This document shows, one piece after another, positions 44,901 through 55,027 of a DNA stretch of 64,000 nt. Both the position numbers and the translations under genes were made by a program. The notes under the pieces were generated by a model that saw nothing but the letters and a program-made list of their open reading frames with translations, had not been told where the DNA came from and did no database searches. Position 1 is the stretch's first letter. The number at the start of each line of letters is the position of its first letter. Source of the DNA: Linanthus parryae (lineage: Eukaryota; Streptophyta; Magnoliopsida; Ericales; Polemoniaceae); contig JALGPY010000006.1 in assembly GCA_023055425.1 (NCBI GenBank), positions 91,051,935 to 91,115,934 of the forward strand, written 5' to 3'.

Positions 44901-46280
44901 AAGAGCAGGAAGGGAACCTCTCAGGCACCAGCAGAAGAATTCGCGATAGCGCTCATGACCTTCGAGAAGGAGTTCTTCTGAATAAGCACCAAATCTGGCG
45001 GGGTACAGCTTCGGAAACCATCGCACATTTTCAATACGCGTGGCATAAGGCCTAGCTGTAAACTTGCTCCGGTCATCGCATATTAGACTCCAGGTGCACT
45101 TGGGAAGATTGGTTCTAAACCATCGAGCAGCTCTCCCTCTGGAAAGTTCATTCTCCGCACCTGGGACGCACCACTTGATGGGCTTAGAAGGAACAGGAGC
45201 ATAAGAGGGCCATCGCTCAAAAACCCACATGGTAAGGAATGCAATGTTGACATAAGTCAACACATCAAGACGACCGTGAGAGTCCTTGATCGCCACTACC
45301 AGCTGGTCCAATCGATGATATAAGGTGCCCAAGACCAGAGGCCCAAGTGCGACTCTCTGGCCGAGGGCCAACTTAACAGCAAGGGGGAGGACATGATAAA
45401 AAACCCCATCATGAGGATGACCATCAATCAAGTACCTCGACAACCAGGCACAGAGGAAGCCACACAAGGTTAAATGGTACCCTTTCCCCTCGATATAATT
45501 CTTCGCATCTGGATCCTTGTCCAGAATTTCCTTGGTAATACTACCATTCGCATAGTCGCGAAAGAAGTATTACACCCACTTGCCCCAGGTGTTCTTCGCA
45601 GAAGTTTCAACAAGCTGCCATTCGGGAAGAACTTTCGCAAATGTCCAGCGAGTAGAGATTTTCTTCACCTCGGTTAAGCATTCTTCCATCTGCGCATATA
45701 GAGCAAGCTCTGGATCAGTCTTCAAAGGGCTCAGGGGATCCACTTCGCCCATAGGGGAAAGGTCATATAAGATTTGTACATCTTCCAAAGTAGGGGCAGC
45801 CTCGAATTCAGCAAAATGGAATGTGTGGGTCGCACGTGAATAGCGAGAAAAAAGGTTTAGAAGCATGGATGGATCCAGCTTCACGGAAGCACCCTTCATA
45901 GCACGAACTGCGAAATAAATCCCAGCATTGTCTAAAGCGATGACATGGTGGGTCAATACATGGTCAATCCATTCATCCATCAAATCCAATTTTTGTACAA
46001 AGGCTTGGGTAGATATTGCAGTATGAGGGAAAAACCCATTTTCAACTCCTAGACTAACCACATCTTTCGAGTCGATTAACTCTAGCATGGCTGCATTGGT
46101 AGGCAGGGTCAGTGTTAGCAATTCTCCGGAGGGGGCAGGAGCCGGTAGATTCTTCACCTTAACCCTAGCGTGATAAAAATCCTCTCCACCCAAATAGGGG
46201 GCTTTTCTCCACAAGGTCTTTGGAAGATCAGTTATTTCTTCAGGTTCTTTAACGGGCTTAGATCCTTTTGTCTTTGCCAT
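41954..46280 (-). pseudogene. Antisense multi-exon gene in the Tat element, plant-mobile-domain-like
   Basis: Exons I infer (minus strand): 46280-44416, 44339-43895, 43821-43543, about 43486-43426, about 43373-43238, then pieces across 43165-42710 and a last frame ending at 41954. Junctions are GT-AG. Exon 1 encodes about 600 residues resembling the plant mobile domain (PMD): HTFHFAEFEAAPTLEDVQIL, the ITKEILDKDPDA region, YHLTLCGFLCAWLSRYL, and WPSYAPVPSKPIKW. A TAA at 45570-45572 and a frameshift between about 44700 and 44600 break it. Later exons give a basic KAKKQKQKG stretch, an acidic Glu-rich run (43900-44000), a coiled coil (ERMAAEAEERRRKLEEDEIEL) and a C-terminal coiled coil (ASERRKLEEQRQKAEED). 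Extra stops lie near 44008 and 43585. Antisense extra ORFs are known from Tat-group elements. Function is unknown. Confidence 0.65.
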
Positions 46281-47017
46281 TCCTGCAGAAAAGCAAGAAA
46301 ATAAAGGGGGGGGGGGAGAAATATACCCACTTTCATTTTAAATTTCAGTTCAGATTCAGGAAGCAGTTATGGTTTGTTTTGAAATCAGAAGAAGATGAAC
46401 AGTTCGGGGTCAATTATGGGTTTAGAATCTCAAAATTTCGGAAGTTTCATAAATTTATTATTCGAAAAACGTTTCAATCTGGTGAATCAATCTTTTGGGG
46501 TTTAAGAAAAGCCTCTATCGCAATTCTCAATAAATTGTGTTCCAAATAAGTTATGGGTTTGCAGATCCAAGACAGTTCAAAGGATATTTGAATACATTAA
46601 TGGAATTACACAAAGCCAACCTTGTTTTAATGAAGCAAGTTGAAGAAGACGATTGACAAGGAAGAACTGGTGATTGATTACTTGAATCTGCTCTTGAAGG
46701 CTCTTAGGTAACATTCACTTTACAGAGAAGGGATGCTTTGCAACAATGGAGGGCATAGTGTATTTATTAAAAAACAATGAGGAGTCGCGTCCTTTCAGTA
46801 GTCGAATCGCAACCGTCACCGTCGAATCGCGCAATCACATGACAAGCTGACGTCACGCCTAAAACCCTAAAAGAACAGACGGCACGACTCTAGGTATTCT
46901 AGGTCATAATGGCACGCACGGGGGCTGATTTTGCGTGTATTTGAATTGGTGCGTGGCAACGACGCGTGCACTGGTTTCTGCGCATTGAAGCCTATCTGGC
47001 TAGGAATCTTCACGCGC
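46281..47017 (-). promoter_or_regulatory. Probable promoter and leader region of the antisense gene
   Basis: No coding frame supported. On the minus strand a TTTAATAAATACAC TATA-like element lies near 46755-46768, about 480 bp upstream of the antisense ATG. A run of about 12 G occurs near 46305-46316. Confidence 0.35.
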
Positions 47018-47031
47018 AAAAAGGGGGCTAA
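47018..47031 (+). other. Polypurine tract of the Tat-lineage element
   Basis: AAAAAGGGGGCTAA (approximately) immediately before the 3' LTR. Confidence 0.75.
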
Positions 47032-47641
47032 TGTAGTTAGTGCTTTCTAGACAGACAGATCTTAGCCACGTGGCGATCATCCAGCACACCTAGCTGTGCT
47101 CCATACACACTGGATCACCACCCGCGCTGATCCACGTGGGGGCTGCGAGACAGGGCCCTCGCATACCACCACACATGACTTGTAGGGACTTAGTGGTTTG
47201 GCGGCTAGAGTAAGTCCTGTCGCGCGCGAGCGACAACCAAGCCCGCGCGCGACCTTTAGTAACTGTTTTAAGAGATTTATGGCACGAGCTCCATAAACCC
47301 GGTCAACCTCATAACGGTTCCGGCATACGCGGACGAAGTGCGTAACGGTCCCTATATATGCGGACGAACGTGCCGTTATGGTTAAGTTAATTAAGCCGCC
47401 ATTAATGGGCGCATTAACCCACTACAACGGTCATATTCTCCGTTATATATAGGATCGTTAACCCTTCCTTACACAAGACGAATCAGCTAAACTACACGGA
47501 AGCTCTGCAAAAATTCTGTCTCTCTCTCACACAGTTGCTATTGTCTTATTCTCTCCCTACACACAACTCTATTCTTCATGTGTTCTTATCCCCTGCTCTT
47601 GGTGTATATTGAGTCCTCTCTAAAGGATTCTCTCGTACACA
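47032..47641 (+). repeat. 3' LTR of the Tat-lineage element
   Basis: 610 bp, homologous over its whole length to 33138-33747. It is followed by the CAAGG duplication and then by Athila copy 1 gag in the correct frame. Confidence 0.9.
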
Positions 47642-47646
47642 CAAGG

Positions 47647-48908
47647 GTAGATGACCAGGAATTTGATTCAGCCCTGGCCCAGATTGCAAGTGAAGATGTG
47701 AACTTTGTGGGGGCACAAGGATAGCGGTAGAATTGGAACCAAGGGAACTACAGACCAGGAACAAGAGATCATCCGGATTTCAGTTATGGGGATCAGTCTG
47801 TAGCTATATACACACCGGGGTTTCAGCACATTCCACAAGCACCAGTTTCACATGCTCCACCACCAGCTGCTGCAGCACCAAACCCAGAGATTTCTGAACT
47901 GACTAAGGCGTTAACACAGCTGAGTAACACCATGAACAATATGACCAACAAAATGAATAATATGACCACAATGGTCAATGTTATGTCTTCGGATTTGAAG
48001 GATACGAAGACTTCTCTTCGTTCACTAGAGGTTCAAGTTGGGCAAGTAGCAGCGCAATTATCTGCTAGAGCACCTGACTGTCTACCGTCTGACAGGGAGA
48101 ATGTGGGCCAGATAAATGCCGTTACCACTCATAGCAATTTTTCGTTGACTGATCCGCCATACTCGAGCCATGCCAGAGCTTAAGCATCAAAGGCTTAGGA
48201 GGATGAGGTCTTCGACTCTTAGAAGGCACCTGTCATGGTCCCCCAATCAAAGGGCATGAATACACATGATGAGGAAAAGTCAAATGAGATTTTACCATCA
48301 TCCCCTTCTTCTAAAGATGTACCTTTCCTATTGAGAACTAGAAAGAAGAAGAATGACTCTGAGGAGTACAGGCAATTTCTTAGTATTTTCTCCAAACTGC
48401 ACATCAACATTCCATTTATTGAGGCGCTGCAGTGAATGCCTAAGTATGCGTGATTTATCAAGGATGCAATCCTTGGGAGAAAAGCTATGGATGACTTTCA
48501 AACAGTGAATTTGAATGAGCCGGTGAGTTCATGTTTCTTGCATGGGCTTCCCAAGAAGAAGAAAGATCCATGTAGTTTTTTTATTGAAGCTACGCTTGGC
48601 GGGGCTTATACTGGCAAGGCACTGTGCGATCTGGGCGCGAGTGTCAACTTGATGCCGCTTTCATTATTTAAAAATCTAAGTTTTGGGGAGCCTTGTAAAA
48701 CCTGGATCAATATGTATTTCGCAAATAAGTCATACAAGAAGTCCATTGGGGTGGTAGAAGACTTACTTATGAGGGTTGGTAGTTTGATCATGCCAGCCAA
48801 TTTTGTGATACTGGATATGCCAATTGATGATGTTCCGATCATTCTTGGTAGTCCCTTTATGGCTACAGGCCGGAATGTTAACTGATGTAGAGAATGGGGA
48901 GATGATTA
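47647..48908 (+). pseudogene. Athila copy 1 gag C-terminus and protease
   Basis: Resumes the gag frame broken at 33137 (VDDQEFDSALAQI), then YRPGTRDHPDFSYG, a Met/Asn-rich coiled region (KTSLRSLEVQVGQVAAQL) and SSHARA, followed by a TAA. The frame 48487-48885 is the protease, with GKALCDLGASVNLMPLSLF, where Athila families normally have DLGAS at the catalytic triad, and VPIILGSPFMATGR as the flap region. It ends where the SIRE LTR begins. Compared with copy 2 (56700-57110) the order and spacing are the same. Confidence 0.8.
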
Positions 48909-50363
48909 TGTTGATTCAACACTTCTAAGTGTGTTTTTGGAAATAATCATTTAGAGTTATGAAAGACAAAGTTTTTCTAAATCTTCAAGGCTCCAAGGCC
49001 TTGAGATATTGATCAAAGCCTCAAAGCCTTGACAACTGCTTTCTTATGAAATGTGATCTGACAATCTTGTGTTGCAGGTGTTTAATCTGATATCTGTTGC
49101 AAATATTCTTTTAATCTATTCTTTATATGTCTAACATATTGTAGATATCATAATTAGAGTGAATCAAAGAACTCTGGTTTTACAGTTGAAAAAACTGGGA
49201 AGAATGTTCAGAGCTCAAAGGCCTTGAGATATGCCTTGAGCTGCTGACAGTTTCACAGACCAAACTTGATTCTCTCTTGCAGGATTTGATCTTTGTTATT
49301 ATGATTTTTTTAATGACTTTTACAAGTCTTAAACTGGTTTATGTTGGTTTATTTGATTGATAATCAGGTTAATGTCTTATTAATTTGATTCAGTTTTATT
49401 CGGAAACTGAATATCCAAACAGACTTAGTGTTGTTATACATTTGGATTTTGTGTGTTGTTGTGCTTAATGTTGATGAAAATTTTTCAAACGTGCAATCTT
49501 ATCACAACAAACTCCAACGGATATCTACTCAGAGCTGTTTTGAAATGCAGTTAGAAAGGATGAGGATTTGCAGGAACAGAGATCCTAAAATCTCTCAATC
49601 AGTTGCTGGAAGTAGATAAAAGATGGTTTGAATTTGAAAGACATAGAGAAGCTTACAGATAACAGAAATCAAAGGAAAAGAAGGAGAGATACTTTTGTGG
49701 AAGATCATACTATCAATCCTCACAACAAAAGCTTCAATCAGTTCTTGCAGAAGATCATTCATTCCAGTATACCTGAAGAACACATCCAGGCTTTCTCAGC
49801 TGATTATTCTACTGTGTTCTTCAATTTTGTACTTTAATCTGCTTATCTTCTGTATATCTTATACCTCACAAAACCTAGTGGTTAGTTGTTCAAGTGAACA
49901 ACAAGAGGTTCTTGTTAGCTCAACAGTTAGTAGCTGATACTAGATAGGTTTGGAACCACAAGCTGTATAGGTGTAAGGAAGTTCACTTAGGCTTGAAGAT
50001 CTAGGGTTGTTTCTGTGTGAGTAATAAGAAGTGTTTGCCCGATCCTAGTGGGATTAGATCCCTCAGGCAGAGATAAGGTCCACTGGAACTGAACTCTGTA
50101 AATTGCCCCGTGTTCTTTACTTTACAATTTAGCTATTTATTCTTGCAAGTGATCTATATCAAACTAGGGTTTACAAACTATTTTGAACTTGTGCTAGTTC
50201 AAGGCCTTGAAGCTTTCTTTTATACTTACTAAGTTTCTGACTTATCTCTCTTACTTGCATCACTTAGTTAAATTCTTTGTTTTAAGAAAACGTTACCATA
50301 CTCCATTCAACCCCCCTTCTAGAGTATATTGGTCTTGTATTTAGTGTACATTACAAACTTTCA
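48909..50363 (+). repeat. 5' LTR of the SIRE-like element
   Basis: Starts TGTTGATTCAACACTTC and ends CAAACTTTCA two bases before the primer site. About 1.46 kb. It contains at least four AAGGCCTT/AAAGCCTT palindromic words. Confidence 0.75.
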
Positions 50364-50365
50364 AT

Positions 50366-50377
50366 TGGTATCAGATC
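50366..50377 (+). other. Primer-binding site, initiator-Met tRNA type
   Basis: TGGTATCAGATC, followed by TTGGGTC, the form common in SIRE-type elements. Confidence 0.8.
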
Positions 50378-50413
50378 TTGGGTCACTACTATAGATCTAA
50401 CAATCTTGTGACT

Positions 50414-52070
50414 ATGAGTAATGTAGGAGATGGTGGCTTCTCTCAAGGAAGGGAAACAAACAGACCTCCATTGTTCTGTGGTGATAACTTCATGCACTGG
50501 AAGGCATTGATGAAGATGTTCATCATAGATAAAGACATGGAATTTTGGTCAATAATTCAGAATGGTCCTCATGAGTATTTCACTACCATTGATGGAGTTA
50601 GGTGGATCAAGTGTGAGGAAAATCTCTAAGTTACTGAACTGGAAAAGGTATCCAAAAATTACAAGGCTATGAATATGTTATACTGTGCTCTTAATGCAGA
50701 TGAGTTCAACAGAGACAAATAGCAAAAGTGCCAAAGAAGTATGGGAAAAACTGGTTGTGACATATGAAGGAACAAGTCAAGTTAAACAGACCAAGATCAA
50801 TATACTTCAGAGGCAATATGAGATGTTCAAGATGAGCTCAGATGAAACTATCAAGGAGATGTTCAAAAGATTCACTGATGTGGCGAACAATCTGGAGTCA
50901 TTGGGAAAAAGTTTCTCAAATGAGGAAAAGGTCAGGAAAATTATGAGAAGTTTACCAAAAGACAAGTGGGATCCAAAGACAACAGCTATTGAGGAAGCTC
51001 GGGATTTAGTCTACTTCAGCTAGATGATCTACAAGGAAAACTGCTCACTCATGAGATTTCTATGAAAGATGTAGAAGGTGATATGAGTGAAAACATCAAG
51101 AATATAGCACTCAAGGCTAAAGACAATGAAAAATCTCAAAGCCTTGAGACTGAAGATGAGCACGATGATGAAGAGGCTTTAGCATTGATCTCCAAGTCCT
51201 TGGCCAGGATTCTCAAGAAGAAGAAAAACTTTGGAAACAAAGACTACAATAGAGAGAGAGATCAAGACCTTCAAGCAACAAGGATTAAAAAGGTAAGTCC
51301 ACATCACATTCACATAAAACTAAAGTAATAAAATGCTTTAAATGTGGTAATGCAGATCATTTAGTAAGGGATTGTCCACAAAAGAAGAAGAACAGGAACT
51401 TTCAAAAGAAAGACAATGACAACAGAAGGAAGAAAGCAATGATGGCCTCATGGAGTGACTCTGATTCATCAAGTGATTCAGACACAGAAGAAGAACAAGC
51501 AAATATATGATTCATGGCTAAAAATGATGAAGAAAAGTCTTCAGACAGACACATTGAGGAAATGGTAAAAAACCTTCTTGCTAGCCTTTCTAATGTACTT
51601 CCTGAAATTCTCAAGAGCATGTTTTTAAATGAGGAAAGTTATAGAAATTAGATTGCTTCTTTCAATGTTAAAGTTCATGAGCAGGTAAAATAAAAGTTGG
51701 ACTTGGTTTTTACCAACAAGACTATTGAAGTTTCTAAGACAAAAATTGAAAAGGACTTCAAGGCCTTGGAAAGTAGATCCAAAGCCTTGAGGGCACAGAT
51801 AAAAGAGATTGTTGATCAAAACACTCTCTTAACTGAAAGGTATGTTGATCTAAAGACTCATTCAGAGGATTTAGAACAACAAATATGTTCTTTGACTGAG
51901 AAACTTCAAGAGTCTGAAAAGGTCCTAACCAGTTTTACAGGCTCAGAACATAATCTCAATCTCATTCTTGGAGGAAGTCTGAAATCAATGCATAAAAGTG
52001 GAATTGGCTATAATCCAAATTTTTCAAAGAAAATCCAAACTACTTTTGGTTCAGAATTGGCTTAAATGAG
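50414..52070 (+). pseudogene. SIRE-like gag, several stops
   Basis: Start at the Met of MSNVGDGGFSQGRE. An upstream in-frame Met (50378) overlaps the primer-site region. Frame pieces 50414-50626, 50685-51023, 51062-51328 and 51697-52065 cover the gag: RPPLFCGDNFMHWK, SAKEVWEKLVVTYEG, a CCHC knuckle CFKCGNADHLVRDC (51346-51387), an Asp/Ser-rich acidic tract, and a long coiled coil (about 120 residues from 51697). Stops at about 50629, 51021, 51326 and 51510 break it. The capsid would package the element RNA. Confidence 0.8.
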
Positions 52071-52319
52071 CTTCTAAGAATGAGTCTTTAGATCAACATA
52101 CCTTTCAGTTAAGAGAGTGTTTTGATCAACAATTTCAGAAGATCAGAACCTCATATTCTGAGGAACACTTATCCTTATCATCTTAAGGGATAGGTTAAGA
52201 AGATTTGGTTCCAAAAGGAATTAGACCACCAAACATGCTGATTCTGAGTATGACTCAAAGTTCTTCACTTGGTCTAATAGCCTGTTGAGGCAATGATTTA
52301 TTTTTGCAGGATGCCACCA

Positions 52320-52811
52320 AGGCCTTGAAGGATGAGAAATGGATCTTAGACAGTGGTTGTTCCAGACATATGAGTGGAAAGAAGTCTATGTTTACTGAGC
52401 TCACATAAAAATCTGGTGGGACAATTACACTTGGTGACAAGGCAAAATGCAATATTATCGGTATAGGTAGTATTGGTAATGGTTCTACCAACTCTATCTC
52501 TGATGTTTATCTTGTGGATGAACTTAAATATAATCTGCTTAGTATTTCTCAGTTATGTGATAAAGGTTATAAAACTTTATTTGACAAGGAGAAATGTGTT
52601 GTGTAAGATGAGAAATCTGAAGATTGCATACTCACTGCTCCTAGATCATACAATTTATATGCTATGAGTACTAACAGTATTGCAGGTGACAAGTTGAAGT
52701 GTCTCAAGGCCTTAAAGGAAGATTCAAAACTTCGGCATAGAAAGCTTGGGCATATTAGAATACACACCTTGAAGAAACTCATCTCAAAGGACTTGTTAAG
52801 AGGACTACCAT
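52320..52811 (+). pseudogene. SIRE-like protease and GAG-pre, 5' part
   Basis: In-frame WILDSGCSRHMSGKKSMF shows the protease with an intact DSG triad. It is followed by NLLSISQLCDKGYK and the GAG-pre region (LRHRKLGHIRIHTLKKLISK) with the first zinc-binding His. The frame has a TAA near 52409 and another near 52604. It is cut by Athila copy 2 right after RGLP and resumes at 62492 with SQKFSDDEICKACVQGKQ. Confidence 0.75.
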
Positions 52812-53738
52812 TGATAACGCCCAAATAGGGGTTATTTTATAGCCTGAAAAGATGTGTATGTGTGCTGGAAAGCCGCGTTTTAGCCAGAATTCACCCTCGA
52901 AAAGCCTCGGTTTTAGGAACGAGACGTTTATTTGCTCTTCGTGAATTTCTGCATGTTTTGTACTTTTATTGGATATGATCGCGGGTTTTTTCCTGCTTTT
53001 TCAGGAACAGGTTCGACAGAACCGGGATCGCCTCGGGAAACGTGCAGAAAACGCTCGGAGCAGGATTTGACCGAGACTGGTACAAGGGAGAGCGGAATGG
53101 AAAACGGAAAGACTGGAGGAAAAACGAGCAGTGAAAACCGACCAAGGAAGCTGAAAACGCCAAAACCGAGAATCGCCGGGACGCGCTCGGTTGACAATAT
53201 CTTGAGCTTGACTTGGAATTTTGAAGTGAAACCGGGGGCAAAAGAACGGAGACGTCAAGGGCTTTCCGAAAACAGGTTATAATGCTGAAACGGAGTCCGG
53301 CCGAAAAATCGACTCCCGTCACGTGTGGGTCCCAGTCAGGCCACGCCCGAGTAAGGAGTCTCGGTTCCCGGTGTCCAGAGTCAGGAGCAACTATATCATG
53401 TTCGTGACGATTTCCGGGACCGTTTTGGCCTAGGGGTATTTTGGTCATTTTGGCACCGGGCCCGGGTTTCCGAAGTCAAGTTCAGATTTTGTCTCCCAAA
53501 TTCAGTCAGCAGTTTTCCTATGTCCAGAGCCAAGATTGGACAGAATTCGGAGCGGTTTTGACCCAGGGGTATTTTGGTAATTTTGACAAGTTTCGGGTCA
53601 AAACGCAAGACGGGAACACGGGAAAGCAGGAAGACACCGAGGAAGGAAAACCGGAGATTTCAGGCAGAAGTGTGGGACCCAGGAGACCCAACCGGGCCCA
53701 CCAGAGGACCAAGTGGACTCCACCTAGCCCCCACGGCC

Positions 53739-53862
53739 TGCGTATATACGCAGGCCCTGCGTATATACGCAGCCCCTGCGTATATACGCAGGCAGTGAGG
53801 GTGGTGGGGGATGTTGGTTGTGCCCTGGTTGCGTATATACGCAACCCCTGCGTATATACGCA
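53739..53862. repeat. Five TGCGTATATACGCA palindromes in the 5' LTR
   Basis: Three copies in about 50 bp, then two more at 53830-53843 and 53849-53862. The same set is at 61601-61724 in the other LTR. Confidence 0.95.
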
Positions 53863-53943
53863 GCCAGTTTTGACTTTGGTCAAAGACGGTGGACCGATGG
53901 CAGATTCCGTAATTTCGGGCGCAAGCGTTTCGGGAAAAACAAC

Positions 53944-53951
53944 ACTATTTA
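53944..53951 (+). promoter_or_regulatory. Candidate TATA box of Athila copy 2
   Basis: CTATTTAAAGAC upstream of a CAACACAAGACAGC transcription-start-like stretch. It is followed downstream by an untranslated R-U5 region. Present in both LTRs. Confidence 0.45.
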
Positions 53952-54900
53952 AAGACTCGTCCAGACTCGTTTTGAGACATCAACACAAGACAGCACAACC
54001 GAAGGAGAAGACGGAGCATCCCCGGAGAGCACGGAAACGTGAATCCAGATTCGAAGACCCGTTTGCTTTTCTTCTCTCTCATTCAAAAACTGTGTTATTT
54101 TACGTTATGAATTTCAGTAGCTAAACTTTTACCTAGGTTCTCGGTGAACCTAGGGTTTCGTTTTCAGATTAGTTCTGCGTTTTGACTATGAATTCATGAT
54201 TACGCTATCTTAATATCAGCAGCTTTATCAGTTATTCTGTCTTTGAATTTTACTGTTTATGCATGATCGGAGTCGCGAACCAGAATTGCTACAGACCCGA
54301 GCCGGTAGGTGAAAACGTCTGGTTAGGGTTAGGAAGAGAAGACAGAATTTAGCACCTTACCCCGATGGGCCGACTAGCGAAGGGGAGTTAGGACTAGCCT
54401 GAAATCGTTGAGACCAACTGTTAGAGAATCTGACCCGGGCCATCAGGACAGGTTAGAAACCCTAGCAGCCTTAGAACGAGACTGCAGACTTAGGCAGCTT
54501 AACAGGAATCCGAAAGTCTGCAGGATTGTGATAACGTGCAGGAAAAGAAAAGATACTGCACAATTGGTACGTGGCACGGATAACGAGACTGCTGTGTGTT
54601 TTCATGTCAAACAAAGAACGAAAATCTGAAGAACCCTAGGGGATCCCGGGACCTAGTATCTCAAACCCTAGATTTACAACCTTAAGATTATTCAGAAAAC
54701 TTTCACAAAAATATTTAAGTTTCAGTTATTTATGTTCAAACTCTCAAAATATTCCTCCTTTTTACACTCTGTTCGTTAAAACTGATTACTAGAAAAACCT
54801 GCAAAGTCCCTGTGGGATCGATAAACCGAGTAAAAAATACTCTCTATATTACTTGATTCGTATACTTGCGAATAGCACGCTAAAAAGCGCATCAAGTTTT

Positions 54901-54918
54901 TGGCGCCGTTGCCGGGGA
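54901..54918 (+). other. Primer-binding site, Athila type (tRNA-Asp-like)
   Basis: TGGCGCCGTTGCCGGGGA, six bases after the LTR end. This is the standard Athila primer site. Confidence 0.85.
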
Positions 54919-55027
54919 CTTTTTAGGGTTTATTTAGTAGTCCGAATTAATTTTCAGAGTTTTTATTTTTATTTTTTTTTTTTTTTTTTCGTTATCTCAT
55001 TGCTCGTGAGATCTCTACTTTTGCAGG

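Larger units (their letters stand above)
33138..47641 (+). mobile_element. Tat-lineage Ty3/gypsy retrotransposon, 14.5 kb, with antisense gene
   Basis: Two 610-bp LTRs (33138-33747 and 47032-47641), both starting TGTAG-TAGTGCTTTCTAG and ending CTCGTACACA. The perfect target duplication CAAGG lies at 33133-33137 and 47642-47646, splitting Athila copy 1 gag. The order inside is gag, protease, RT, RNase H, a second (archaeal-type) RNase H, integrase, a hairpin repeat array, an antisense multi-exon gene, and PPT. The dual RNase H and long 3' region with an antisense gene place it in the Tat group. Multiple stops and frameshifts disable the sense genes. Confidence 0.9.
30335..48908 (+). mobile_element. 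Athila-type Ty3/gypsy copy 1, split and incomplete
   Basis: The 5' LTR is at 30335-32095, primer site 32102-32119, gag 32235-33137. The element then continues after the Tat insertion with gag C-terminus and protease at 47647-48908. It is cut off by the SIRE insertion at 48909, and its 3' part is outside the window. Coding has stops and an internal deletion, so it is inactive. The LTR start TGATAATTC resembles the TGATAACGC start of Athila copy 2. Confidence 0.8.
52812..54894 (+). repeat. 5' LTR of Athila copy 2
   Basis: Starts TGATAACGCCCAAATAGGGG and ends AAGCGCATCA. About 2.08 kb. It includes five TGCGTATATACGCA palindromes at 53739-53862. The TATTTAAAGACTCG near 53945 is the likely TATA box, with transcription expected to start some 30 bp later. 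Long frames in it (for example 53441-54124) are also present in the other LTR and have no recognisable domain. Confidence 0.9.

Noticed and set aside
52928..53448. Minus-strand frames of 85-160 codons in the Athila 2 LTRs
   Set aside because: Shadows of LTR sequence duplicated in both LTRs. No domain, no start context.
53441..54124. A 227-codon open frame in the Athila 2 LTR (repeated at 61303-61986)
   Set aside because: It lies across U3 and R of the LTR, its sequence is dominated by the TGCGTATATACGCA words, and it has no recognisable domain. Its repetition only reflects the two LTRs.
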